Positions 1-11,000 of a stretch of 64,000 nt of DNA are shown here, in pieces. Position numbers and translations under genes: made by a program. This stretch comes from JBHYGK01 sp051859045. GTDB lineage: Bacteria > Pseudomonadota > Gammaproteobacteria > Xanthomonadales > Xanthomonadaceae. Positions within the stretch are counted from its first letter, which is position 1, and every line of letters starts with the position of its first letter. The notes under the pieces are model-generated. The model saw only the letters and a program-made list of their open reading frames with translations. It was not told where the DNA came from and ran no database searches. The stretch lies in contig JBHYGK010000001.1 of NCBI GenBank assembly GCA_051859045.1, positions 194,719-258,718 on the forward strand, given 5' to 3'.

Positions 1-1060
1 CGTCGCCGGCCCAGCCGCAGGCGCAGGGGTTCATCGCGGCCACCAGCTGGAACGCCGCGGGGAACACCACGCTGCGCGCAGTGCGCGCCACCACCACCCG
101 GCCGGACTCCATCGGTTCGCGCAGCAGCTCGAGCTGGCCGCGCGGCCACTCCGGCAGCTCGTCGAGGAACAGCACGCCGCGATGCGCCAGCGACAGCTCG
201 CCGGGCCGCGGATGGGTGCCACCGCCGAGCAGCGCGGTGGCGCTGGCGCCGCGCCCGGGCGAGCGGAACGGCGCGCGGCCCCACGCGCGCGCATCGAAGC
301 GCCCGGCCGCCGACTGCAGCGCGGCCAGCTCGAGCGCGGCCTCGTCCTCGAGCGGCGGCAGCAGGCCCGGCAAGCGCGCGGCCAGCATCGACTTGCCGCA
401 GCCCGGCGGGCCGATGAACAGCAGCGGGTGCGCGCCGCTGGCGGCCACCTCGAGCGCGCGCCGCGCGGCGAGCTGGCCGCGCACGTCGCGCAGGTCGGGG
501 GCGGCGAGCGGATCGGGCGGCGGCGGCGTGGCGGCGGCCAGCGGCGCGCGGCCCTGCAGGTGGCCCACGACCTCGCCCAGCGTGCGCGCGCCGCGCGCCC
601 GCCCGCCCACCGCGCGCGCGGCCTCGATGGCGTTCGCCGCCGGCACCAGCAGCGCGCGGCCGGCGCGGGCCGCGGCCAGCGCCGCCGGCAGCACGCCCTC
701 CACCCCGCGCAGCTCGCCGGTTAGCGCCAGCTCGCCCACGCATTCCACCTCGGCCAGCGCCGCCTGCGGCAGCTGGTCGGACGCGGCCAGCAGGCCCAGC
801 GCGATCGGCAGGTCGAAGCGGCCGCCGTCCTTGGGCAGGTCGGCGGGCGCCAGCGAGACGGTGATGACGCCGGCCGAGGGGAAGTCGAAGCCGGCGGAGT
901 GCATCGCCGCGCGCACCCGCTCGCGCGATTCGCGCACCGCGGCGTCGCCCATCCCGACGATGGTGAAGCGCGGCAGCCCGCCGCCCAGGTGCACCTCGAC
1001 CCGCACCGCGGGGGCCTCGATGCCTTGGCGGGCGCGGCTGTGGACGAGGGCGAGGGACAT
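1..1060 (-). CDS. comM: ComM/YifB Mg-chelatase-like AAA+ ATPase, N-terminal part (cut by window edge)
   Basis: About 353 residues from an ATG at 1060; the 3' part lies outside the window. The protein opens with the YifB-type start MSLALVHSRA, followed by the chelatase-I (S5-like) domain. Near residue 215 there is a Walker A loop (GPPGCGKS), near residue 296 a Walker B segment (GVLFLDELPEW), and close to the edge the MNPCACG cysteine motif typical of the family. ComM homologues are hexameric helicases that promote branch migration of incoming single-stranded DNA during natural transformation. The gene is divergent from the pseudouridine synthase across 130 bp. Nothing suggests it is broken; truncation is only the window boundary. 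Confidence 0.93.
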   Translation of the reverse strand, partial: MSLALVHSRARQGIEAPAVRVEVHLGGGLPRFTIVGMGDAAVRESRERVRAAMHSAGFDFPSAGVITVSLAPADLPKDGGRFDLPIALGLLAASDQLPQAALAEVECVGELALTGELRGVEGVLPAALAAARAGRALLVPAANAIEAARAVGGRARGARTLGEVVGHLQGRAPLAAATPPPPDPLAAPDLRDVRGQLAARRALEVAASGAHPLLFIGPPGCGKSMLAARLPGLLPPLEDEAALELAALQSAAGRFDARAWGRAPFRSPGRGASATALLGGGTHPRPGELSLAHRGVLFLDELPEWPRGQLELLREPMESGRVVVARTARSVVFPAAFQLVAAMNPCACGWAGD

Positions 1061-1190
1061 GGCGGGGCGTCGCGGGAGGGAGCGCCAGTCTCGCGTCCCG
1101 GTCGCCGCCGCCCCGTCGGCGTCGTACGCGCCGGACTGTCGGCGGAACCCGCGGCGCGCGGTGGTCCCGCGCCTCGGGGATACTGGCCGC

Positions 1191-2066
1191 ATGTCCCGCC
1201 CCGACACGCCCGCCAGCTCGGCCTTCCTGCCCGACGGCCCCTGGCCGACGCTGGGCGCCGCGCTGTGCGCGCGCTTCCCCGGCATCGACGCCGCCACCTG
1301 GGCCGCGCGCTGCGCCGCCGGCCACGTGCTCGGCGCCGACGGCGCGCCGCGCGCGTTCGACGCCCCGCATGCCCCGGGCCGCATCACCTACTGGCGCGCC
1401 GTGGCCGACGAGCCGCGCGTGGCCGGCGAGGTGGCGATCGTGTTCCGCGACGCCGACCTGCTGGTCGCCGACAAGCCGCACGGCCTGGCGGTGATGCCGG
1501 CCGGGCGCTTCGTCCGCGAGACCCTGCAGCAGCGCCTGCGCGAGGCCACCGGCCTCGACGCCGTGGTGCCGCTGCACCGCCTCGACCGCGGCACCGCCGG
1601 GCTGGTGCTGTGCGCGTTGAGCCCGCGCGCGCGCGACGCCTATGCCGCGCTGTTCCGCGAGCACGCGATCACCAAGACCTACGAGGCCGTCGCCGCGCCG
1701 CTGCCCGGGCTGTCCTTCCCGCTGGAGCGGCGCAGCCGGATCGCGCGCGGCGCGTTCCCGGCGATGGCCGAGGTGCCCGGCGAGCCCAACGCCGCCACCC
1801 GCATCGACGTGCTGGCCCAGGGCGACGCCTGGTGGCGCTACGCGCTGACGCCCGAGGACGGACGCCAGCACCAGCTGCGCGTGCAGATGGCGGCGCTCGG
1901 CGCGCCGCTGCGCCACGACGACCTCTACCCGGCGCCGCAGCCCGCGGTGGAGGGCGAGCAGGTCCCGCCGCTGCAGCTGCTGGCGCGCCGGCTGGCCTTC
2001 ACCGATCCGCTCGACGGCGCGCCGCGCGTGTTCGAGAGCGCGCGGCCGCCGCTGCCGATCGACTAG
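1191..2066 (+). CDS. RluA-family pseudouridine synthase
   Basis: A 291-residue protein; the ATG at 1191 is preferred because homology to the fold begins only after it, although the frame stays open far upstream. It carries the catalytic motif HRLDRGTAGL, in which the Asp is the nucleophile of pseudouridine synthases, and the family segments DLLVADKPHGL and GRQHQLRVQM. No S4 domain is evident at the N-terminus; instead about 85 residues of less typical sequence precede the catalytic core. The target (rRNA or tRNA uridine) cannot be told from sequence. Its stop codon lies inside a CTAG shared with the stop of the convergent GGDEF-EAL gene. Confidence 0.88.
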   Translation: MSRPDTPASSAFLPDGPWPTLGAALCARFPGIDAATWAARCAAGHVLGADGAPRAFDAPHAPGRITYWRAVADEPRVAGEVAIVFRDADLLVADKPHGLAVMPAGRFVRETLQQRLREATGLDAVVPLHRLDRGTAGLVLCALSPRARDAYAALFREHAITKTYEAVAAPLPGLSFPLERRSRIARGAFPAMAEVPGEPNAATRIDVLAQGDAWWRYALTPEDGRQHQLRVQMAALGAPLRHDDLYPAPQPAVEGEQVPPLQLLARRLAFTDPLDGAPRVFESARPPLPID

Positions 2067-4036
2067 CCCGTGCGCGCCACCGCCGGGGCGGCGCCGCCGA
2101 GCGCCGCCAGCGCGTCGTCGAGCGGCAGCGGCCGGCCGATGTGGTAGCCCTGCAGCGCGTCCGCGCCCAGCGCCCAGAGCGCCGATGCCGTGGCCTCGTC
2201 CTCGACCCCTTCCGCGATCACGTCCAGCGCGAAGCGCTCGGCGATCAGGCGCACGCCCTCGATGATGCCGCGGGTGCTCGCATCGAGGCGCTGCACGAAG
2301 AAGCGGTCGATCTTGATCGCCGAGAGCGGGAAGAGGTGCAGCCGCGACAGCGACGAGAAGCCGGTGCCGAAGTCGTCGACCTCCAGCCGCACGCCGGTGG
2401 CCGCGATGGCCTCGAGCCTGCGGAGCACCTGCTCGTCGGTGGTCGCGGTGAACGCGCTCTCGGTGACCTCGAGCACCAGCAGCGACGGCGCGAGCCCGCT
2501 CTGGGCGAGCGCCCGCGCCACCGTGGCCGGGAAGTCGTCCAGCCGCAGCTGGACCACCGAGACGTTCACCGCCACGGCCAGGCCGGGGTGCCGGGCCTGC
2601 CAGGTACGTGCGTCCCGGCAGGCGCGCTCGAGCACCCATTCGCCGATCGCGAGGATCGCGCCGCTGTCCTCGGCGATCGGGATGAACTCCGCCGGCCCCA
2701 CCGGGCCTTCGCCGGCCGGGCGCCAGCGCAGCAGCGCCTCGAGCTGGCGCGCCTGGCCCGAGCGCCCGGCGATGGGCTGGTAGTGCAGCGCGAGGCTCGC
2801 GTCGTCGGTCGCCCGCGCGAGCGCGCCCTCGAGGCGCTTGCGGCGGGCCCAGGTGGCGCCCAGCTCGGGCGTGTAGGCCAGCAGCCGCGCGCGGCCGTCG
2901 CGCTTGGCCTGCATCGCCGCGAAGTCCGCCGCGCCGATAAGCTCGGCGATGGTGCGCCCGTGGTCCGGCGCCCAGGCCAGGCCGATCGAGGCGCTGGCCA
3001 GCACCACGTCGCCCACCTCGCCCACGAGCATGGGCTGCGCGAGGGCCTCCAGCGTGCGGTGCGCCCACGCCAGCGCGGCCGCGTCGCCGATCCCGGGCAG
3101 CACGGCGACGAACTCGTCGCCGCCCCAGCGCAGCAGCTGGGCGCCATCCGGCGGCGCCGCGCGCAGCCGGGCGGCGGCGTGGCGCAGCACCGCGTCGCCG
3201 GCGAGGTGTCCGCGGGTGTCGTTGATGTCCTTGAAACGGTCGAGGTCGATGAACACCACCACCGTGCCCGGCACGCCGGGGATGTCGATCTCGGGCAGGC
3301 CGTGGCGGTTGGTCAGCCCGGTGAGCGCGTCGCGGTGGGCCTGGGCCTGCAGCGCCCGGGTGCGCTCGGCCACGCGCTCCTCGAGCAGCTGGTTCTGCCG
3401 CGAGAGCTCGCCCACCAGCTGCAGGTTCTCCAGCGAGAGGCGCAGGCCGTCGACGAGGCTGCGGTGGTTGCGGGCGTGGGCGAGCAGCATCACCACCATG
3501 AACGCGATGCCGAGGGCCGCCATCACCGGCTCCGAGGGCGTCGCCAGCAGCAGCGCCGAGCTGCCGGCGAGCAGCAGGCTGGCGATGTAGAGCGGGCCCA
3601 TCCGCCGCAGCGGCGCGAGCACGCCGGTCGCGCCGCCGGCCAGCGCCGACACCACCAGCAGCAGCGCGCCACGGTCCTCGGGCGCGAGGCCGTCATAGGC
3701 GAACAGGCACAGGAAGGCCCAGAGCAGGCTGCTGGCGGCGAGCCCGAGGCCGTACACCCAGAGCCAGCGGGTGGAGTCGCCGACCGCGTCCCCGCGCCGC
3801 CGGATGGCCTGGACCATCCACGCGTGGCCGAGCAGCCGCAGCAGCGCCACGCCGAGGCCGGCGGCGGTCCAGGCGGGCAGCCAGGCCGGGCCCGTGGCAT
3901 GGGCGATCACGTGGAAGCCCGCGACCGCCGCGGCGTTCACCGCGATCGTCGACAGCCCCTGCTCGCGCATGTGGGCCAGCAGGCCGGCCTCGACGCGATC
4001 CCCGGCCTGGGGAGGGAACAGTGGCGGCTGCGGCAT
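2063..4036 (-). CDS. Membrane GGDEF-EAL protein (c-di-GMP metabolism)
   Basis: A 657-residue protein from an ATG at 4036; an in-frame start at 4099 would add 21 low-complexity Arg-rich residues and looks less likely. Residues 25-180 are hydrophobic with about five or six membrane spans (MASE-like, no PAS). A short coiled coil (LSRQNQLLEERVAERTR) follows, then a GGDEF domain with intact WGGDEF near residue 304, then an EAL domain with LEALLRW near 432. The EAL domain keeps the ExxE-type LEVTES, DDFGTG, IKID and AEGVED signatures needed for phosphodiesterase activity. The RxxD inhibitory site before GGDEF is degenerate. Both activities are possible; the net direction cannot be predicted. Confidence 0.93.
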   Translation of the reverse strand: MPQPPLFPPQAGDRVEAGLLAHMREQGLSTIAVNAAAVAGFHVIAHATGPAWLPAWTAAGLGVALLRLLGHAWMVQAIRRRGDAVGDSTRWLWVYGLGLAASSLLWAFLCLFAYDGLAPEDRGALLLVVSALAGGATGVLAPLRRMGPLYIASLLLAGSSALLLATPSEPVMAALGIAFMVVMLLAHARNHRSLVDGLRLSLENLQLVGELSRQNQLLEERVAERTRALQAQAHRDALTGLTNRHGLPEIDIPGVPGTVVVFIDLDRFKDINDTRGHLAGDAVLRHAAARLRAAPPDGAQLLRWGGDEFVAVLPGIGDAAALAWAHRTLEALAQPMLVGEVGDVVLASASIGLAWAPDHGRTIAELIGAADFAAMQAKRDGRARLLAYTPELGATWARRKRLEGALARATDDASLALHYQPIAGRSGQARQLEALLRWRPAGEGPVGPAEFIPIAEDSGAILAIGEWVLERACRDARTWQARHPGLAVAVNVSVVQLRLDDFPATVARALAQSGLAPSLLVLEVTESAFTATTDEQVLRRLEAIAATGVRLEVDDFGTGFSSLSRLHLFPLSAIKIDRFFVQRLDASTRGIIEGVRLIAERFALDVIAEGVEDEATASALWALGADALQGYHIGRPLPLDDALAALGGAAPAVARTG

Positions 4037-4154
4037 GCGGGGCCTGCGTGGCGTGACGGCGTGCCCCGCGAGGGTCGGCTTCCGCGCGCGGCCGCGCAAG
4101 TCGGGTTCAGCCCGGGGGGGGCAGTCGCGCGGCCGGCCCGGTGGCGCCGCGCCG

Positions 4155-4511
4155 CTACAGCAGCCGCGTCCCCAGCGGCACCTCGCCGTCGGGCACGCAC
4201 AGCCGCACCGCGCCGTCGGCGTCGTGGAAGCCCGTCACCAGGCACTGCGACATCACCCGGCCGACCTGCTTTGGCGCGAGGTTCACCACGGCCACCACCC
4301 GGCGGCCCACGAGGTCGGCCGCCGCATAGTGGTCGGTGAGCTGCGCGCTGCTGCGCAGCACGCCGATGTCGGGCCCGAAGTCGATCCGCAGCACCCAGGC
4401 CGGCCGGCGCGCGTCGGGCAGCGGCTCGGCCTCGAGCACCCGGCCCACGCGCAGGTCCACCGCCAGGAAGGCGTCCCAGCCGATCGTCGGCGCCGCGGGC
4501 CCGGCGCTCAT
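4155..4511 (-). CDS. CsaA-like tRNA-binding domain protein
   Basis: A 118-residue single-domain protein with the oligonucleotide-binding fold found in CsaA and at the C-terminus of MetRS. Visible family segments are VDLRVGRVLEAEPLPDARRP, the IDFG strand, LRSSAQLTDHY, RVVAVVNLAPKQVG and the terminal PDGEVPLGTRLL. CsaA proteins bind tRNA or RNA and have been proposed as export-related chaperones. The ATG at 4511 overlaps the stop of the upstream membrane-protein gene in an ATGA, so the two are probably translationally coupled. Confidence 0.85.
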   Translation of the reverse strand: MSAGPAAPTIGWDAFLAVDLRVGRVLEAEPLPDARRPAWVLRIDFGPDIGVLRSSAQLTDHYAAADLVGRRVVAVVNLAPKQVGRVMSQCLVTGFHDADGAVRLCVPDGEVPLGTRLL

Positions 4512-5077
4512 CGGGCGTCGTCGTCGCGATCCGGCGGCGTGCCCCAGGCGGCGAAGGCCGCGTCCAGCGTCGCCAGCAGCTCGTCGTACGAGATCTTCAG
4601 CGCATTCGCGCTGATCGACACGGGGCTGCCCACCATCCGGGTGTTGGCGCGGTGGAGCATCCGCACCAGCGCGTTGCCGCGCCCGGCGTAGCGCGCCGGG
4701 TCGCGCAGCCTCAGCACCACGAAGCGCTGGCCCTGCAGGACGTGGCTCTCGATGCCGGTGATGTCGCGCCAGGGCACCAGGCCCGCGGCCACGCCGCTGG
4801 CGTGGTCGGTGACGCCCTCCGGCCCGATCACCAGGCCCGGGCGGTCGTCGAGCAGCTTGCGCACCGCCACCGCGCCGCAGGCGCCGAAGAACACCACGCC
4901 GGTGATCGCGATGCCGCGGAATGCCAGCGGGTTCGCCAGCCGGCGCTGCTGCAGGATCTCGGCGTCGGAGAACGTCAGCATCCACGCGCCCAGCGCGACG
5001 AAGGCCAGCGCGCCGACCAGCAGCGCGAGGATCGAGGTCTTCGACAGCGGGATGCTGAGCCGGGCGGGTGCGGTCAT
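4508..5077 (-). CDS. STM3941-like membrane protein
   Basis: A 189-residue protein from the ATG at 5077 (an upstream in-frame start at 5140 gives a Pro/Ala-rich extension that looks untranslated). The N-terminus holds IPLSKTSILALLVGALAFVALGAWML and a second span around IAITGVVFFGACGAVAV. After these comes a cytoplasmic domain with PGLVIGPEGVTDHASG.VPWRDITGIE, resembling the STM3941/PH-like family of unknown function. The last residues are acidic. Its stop overlaps the start of the CsaA-like gene by four bases. It lies 75 bp downstream of the alpha-glucosidase on the same strand, so read-through from that gene is possible. Confidence 0.7.
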   Translation of the reverse strand: MTAPARLSIPLSKTSILALLVGALAFVALGAWMLTFSDAEILQQRRLANPLAFRGIAITGVVFFGACGAVAVRKLLDDRPGLVIGPEGVTDHASGVAAGLVPWRDITGIESHVLQGQRFVVLRLRDPARYAGRGNALVRMLHRANTRMVGSPVSISANALKISYDELLATLDAAFAAWGTPPDRDDDAR

Positions 5078-5152
5078 GGCGGGGCGGCGGGGTGGGGCGG
5101 GCGGGCGTGCAGCCTCCGTCGCGGCGGCCGGCCCGGTCAAGGGCCGCCGGGC

Positions 5153-6775
<1,623 letters not shown>

Positions 6776-6872
6776 CGGGCGTCGGGCCTGCGTGTGTCGG
6801 TGTGGCCGCGCGGCGCGCGCGCGGGGGTGGCGCCGAAGCTTACGCGCGGGCGCGCCCGCCCTCCGATGCCCC

Positions 6873-6886
6873 TGCATACGTATTCA
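6873..6886 (-). promoter_or_regulatory. Predicted LacI-family operator, copy 1 (xgtA)
   Basis: On the minus strand it reads TGAATACGTATGCA, a near-perfect palindrome centred on CG, the usual form of LacI-family sites. It is the exact sequence found in the same orientation upstream of the TonB receptor at 23811. A weak -10-like TAAGCT lies at 6842-6837, thirty bases further toward xgtA. It is also 107 bp upstream of the divergent REC-GGDEF gene, but its orientation matches xgtA. That the LacI protein at 30-31 kb binds here is inferred. Confidence 0.75.
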
Positions 6887-6993
6887 TGCCGGATGAGCGC
6901 GCCGGGCACGCGATTTCACGCCGCGGCCCGGCAGGCCGTACCATGCCGTCCGGAGGCGCCGTCCCGGCCGCCCCGGGACGCCCCGAGCCCCCC

Positions 6994-7998
6994 ATGAACC
7001 CGCAGATCCTGGTCATCGACGACGAGCTCGAGCACCTCAACGCCATCAGCGAGGTGCTGCAGGAGGGCCCGTACCGCGTGCTGCGCACCTCGCGCCCCGA
7101 GCGCGCGCTGGCGATCGCCGAGGACAGCCTGCCCGACCTGATCATCACCGACTGGGACATGCCCGGCCTGACCGGCATCGCGCTGATCCGCCAGCTCAAG
7201 GCCAGCGAGGCCACCCGCGACATCCCGGTGATCATGTGCACCGGCAAGATGACCACCGCCGAGAACCTCGAGGCGGCGCTCGAGGCCGGCGCCGTGGACT
7301 ACGTGCGCAAGCCGGTCGAGCCGATCGAGCTGCGCGCGCGCACCCGCTCGATGCTGCAGCTCTCCGCCAGCTACCGCCGGATCAAGGCCAACGAGCTCGC
7401 CCTGGCCCGCCAGAACGAGCAGCTCAGCGAGCAGAAGCACGCGCTGCACCTGGCCTCGATCACCGACCCGCTGACCGGCGTGTACAACCGCGCCTTCCTG
7501 ATGGACCACCTCGGGCGCGAGGTGGCCAACAGCCTCCGGCACTCGCTGCCGCTGGCCTGCCTGATGGTCGACATCGACCACTTCAAGGCCTTCAACGACG
7601 ACCACGGCCACCTGCTGGGCGACGCCGTGCTCAAGCACACCGTGGCCCAGCTCACCGCCAGCCTGCGCAAGGGCGACCTGCTCGCGCGCTACGGCGGCGA
7701 GGAGTTCGTGGTGCTGCTCGCCGGCACCACGGCCGAGGGCGCCGCGGTGGTCGCCGAGGCGCTGCGCGCCGCGGTCGCGCTGTCGACCTACGCCCACGGC
7801 GGGCGGGCGCTGCGGGTCAGCGTCAGCATCGGCGTCGCCGACGCGCTGCCCGACGAGGGCCTGGCCGAGAACGTGCTGCTGGCGCGCGCCGACGACGCGC
7901 TGTACGCGGCCAAGCGCGGCGGCCGCGACCGGGTGGCGGTGTACGAGCGCACCCCGCTCGAGGCCTCGGTGCTGGCCGCGGCCGCCGCCGGCGCCTGA
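6994..7998 (+). CDS. Response regulator with GGDEF output (PleD-like diguanylate cyclase)
   Basis: A 334-residue protein. The ATG at 6994 opens directly into the receiver domain (MNPQILVIDDE), so upstream in-frame starts are rejected. The REC domain (about 1-120) has the acidic pocket DDE, phosphoacceptor D53 in IITDWDMPG and the conserved Lys in VRKPVEP. A helical linker (ELALARQNEQLSEQKHAL) leads to the GGDEF domain with DPLTGVYNRAFL, MVDIDHFKAFND and an active GGEEF at 234-238. RKGD five residues before it is an intact product-inhibition I-site. It probably makes cyclic di-GMP when phosphorylated. The convergent histidine kinase ending 34 bp away is the natural partner candidate. Confidence 0.93.
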   Translation: MNPQILVIDDELEHLNAISEVLQEGPYRVLRTSRPERALAIAEDSLPDLIITDWDMPGLTGIALIRQLKASEATRDIPVIMCTGKMTTAENLEAALEAGAVDYVRKPVEPIELRARTRSMLQLSASYRRIKANELALARQNEQLSEQKHALHLASITDPLTGVYNRAFLMDHLGREVANSLRHSLPLACLMVDIDHFKAFNDDHGHLLGDAVLKHTVAQLTASLRKGDLLARYGGEEFVVLLAGTTAEGAAVVAEALRAAVALSTYAHGGRALRVSVSIGVADALPDEGLAENVLLARADDALYAAKRGGRDRVAVYERTPLEASVLAAAAAGA

Positions 7999-8032
7999 GC
8001 GCGCCCCCGGCCGCCGCTTCGCGGCCCTCGCC

Positions 8033-11000
8033 TCAGGGCGCCAGCAGCACCGCCAGCAGCGCCTCGTTCTCGGTCTCGATCGCGAGGGCCACGCGCGCGC
8101 GCCAGGCCTCCACGCGCGGGCTGGCGGGCAGCGCCGCGCCGTCGAGCGCCTCGCGCAGCTCGGAGTAGCGGAAGATCGGGATCGCCCGCAGCGTCGCCGC
8201 CAGCGGCGCCAGCGCGGCGCGCTCGGCGGGCTCCAGCGGCGGCGGGGCGAGCTCGGCGGCGCTGGCCTGGGCGGCCACCGGCGCGGCGTCCGCCGCCGCG
8301 CCCTCGGCCAGCGGCAGGGTGAACCAGAACGTGGCGCCCGCGCCGGGCGCCGAGTCCACGCCGATCCGGCCGCCGTGGGCCTCCACCGCGAGCTTGCAGA
8401 AGGTCAGGCCGAGGCCGGTGGAGCGCACCTGGCCGGAGTCGCGCGCGCGCACCTGGCCGAAGCGCTCGAACACCGCGTCGTGCAGGTGCGCCGGCAGGCC
8501 CTCGCCGCTGTCGCGCACGGCGACGCGCACGCGCGCGGGGGCGTCGGCGCCGGCGGCCTCGGGCGTCGCCTCGATCTCGATCCGCCCGTTGGGCGGGGTG
8601 AACTTGATGGCGTTGGTCAGCAGGTTCACCAGCACGCGCTCGAGCATCGCGGCCTCCACCCGCACCCGCAGCCCCGGCGGCAGCGCGACGGCCAGCGCCT
8701 GGTTGCGGCGCTCGAGCAGCAACCGCACCTGCTCCACCGCGCCGCCCACCAGCGCGTCGAGCGGCTCCGGGCGGGCGTCGGGCACCACCCGTGCGTCTTC
8801 GAACTTCTGCACGTCCAGCAGGTCGAGCACCATGCCCAGCATCTGCCGCGCCGACTGCCGCAGCTGGCCCACGCGCGAGAGCAGCGAGGGCGAGTCGAGC
8901 GCGCCCAGGATCGTGCCCAGCGGATGCTTGAGGTCGTGCACGATCATGCCCATCAGGCCCTGCTTGAAGCCGTCCAGCGCCACCAGGCGCGCGTTCGCCT
9001 CGCGCAGGTCGTCGGCCTGCGCGGCCAGCTGGCGGGTGCGCTCGGCGACCGTGGCCTCGAGCTCGCGGGTGCGCGCCAGCAGCACGCGCAGCCGCCAGCG
9101 CAGCAGGCCCCAGCCCAGCAGGCCCAGCGCCAGGGCGTAGGCCGCCCAGGCCCAGGGCGTGCGGTACCACGGCGGCAGCACCCGGAAGGCCAGCGCGGCC
9201 TCGCGGCCGACGGCGCCGCGGGCGTCCATCGCGCGCACGCGGAAGACGTAGTCGCCCTCGAAGAGGTTGGTGTAGTCGCGGTAGTCCTCCTCGCTCCAGT
9301 CCGACCAGCCGGCGTCGCCGCCCTCGAGCCAGACCTGGAAGCGCACCCCGCTGGCGCGCCCGCCATCGCCGCCGCCGTCGAAGCGCGGCGCCGCGTACTC
9401 GAAGCGCAGCGCGTTCTCGGCGTGGGCCAGCACCGGTGCACCGGGGGCGCCGTGGCCGCCGTGCAGCACCCGGCCGCCGGCGGTGGCGACCCGGCGCATC
9501 AGGGTGTCGAAGCCCGGCGCCGGCGCCGCCGGGCGCCCGCCGTCCAGCCGGTACAGGCCCGCGGGCGTGGCGAACCAGGCCACGCCGTCGGGTTCGGCGA
9601 GGATCGCGTAGGCCTCCTGGCCGGCGAAGGGGCGCAGCGCGGCCGGGTTCCAGCGCGCGGGCGCGCCGTCGGCGGCCGGCCGCGCCAGGCCGGTCTCGCG
9701 CAGGCCGCGGGCGGGGTCCTCGGTGGACAGCCAGGCGCCGCCGCCCGGCGCCGGGTGCAGCACCCAGGCCGTGCGCGGCGCGTCGAACAGGCCCGCGTAG
9801 CCGGGATCGGGGACGAAGCGCGCGCGCGCCTCGTCGAAGCGCAGCACGCCGGCCGCGGTGGCGAAGGCGGGCGCGCCGTCGAGATCGACCACCGCGTTGT
9901 AGGCGTCGCCGGGCAGGCCGTCGGCCACGCCGAAGCGGCGCACCGGCGCCGCGTCGGCGCCGGGCGCGCGGGCGTCCACCCGCAGCACGCCGGCGGCGAG
10001 GGTGCCGATCCACAGCCGGCCCGCCGCGTCCTCGTGCAGCGAGCGCGCGGTGTCGCCGACGCCGGGCACGCGGCCCGCTTCGCGCCAGCCCGCGCCCTCG
10101 GCCTCGAGGATCGCCACGCCGTCGCCCAGGCCCACGTAGATCCGCCCGGGATGCGCGCGCGAGGCCAGCAGGGCGTTGACGCCGTAGCCGTCGAGGACGC
10201 GCCGTGCGCGGCCATCGCCGATCGCGTGCACGCCCTGCACGCTGCCCACCAGCAGGGTGTCGCCGACCGACAGGAAGGCCCAGGTCTGCGCCTCGATGCC
10301 CGGCAGGCGCTCGAAGCGCGGCCGCGGCCCGGGCCGCAGCGCGAACGCGCCCAGCGAGGTGCCCACCACCAGCGTGCCGCGGTGCCGGTGCAGCGCGATC
10401 GGCGCGCCCTCCAGCCCGTGCCGCCCGTCGAGGCGGGTCAGCGGATCCGCGACGGCCAGCCGCGCCAGGCCCTGCCCCAGCGCCAGCCACAGCCCGCCCT
10501 CGCGGTCCTGGAAGGTGGCGGCCACGCTGGGATCCGGCAGGCCGGCGTCGACGTCGACCTGGGCCAGCCGGCGGCCGCGGGCGTCGAGCACGTGCAGGCC
10601 GCCCTGCAGGGTGCCGGCCACGAGGCGGCCGTCGGCCAGCCACTGCAGGCTCTTCACCATCAGGCCGTCGCGGCGGATGGCCTCGGCACCCTCGCTGGGC
10701 CAGGGCGCCAGTGCGCCGTCGGCGTAGCGCAGGAAGCCGAGGTCGGGGGTGGACACCAGCAGCGACGGGCCCGTGCCGGCCGCGCCGCCCTGCGCCGGGC
10801 CCGGCCAGGGCGCGATGCCCAGCCGCGCGGGATCGACGATCGCCTCGGCGCCCGGCAGCGGCTGCACCGCGTCGCCGCGCAGCTGCACCAGGCCGCGCCC
10901 GGCCTCCACCAGGTACAGCCCGTGCGCGCCGCCGTGGGCCACGCCGAACCGGCTGCCCGGCGTCCACGTGGCCATCCGCGCGCCGTCCCAGCGCAGCAGG

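Noticed and set aside
899..4339. Plus-strand frame of 1146 codons across the pseudouridine synthase and GGDEF-EAL genes
   Set aside because: Arg/Ala/Gly-rich without motifs; the real genes in other frames are convincing.
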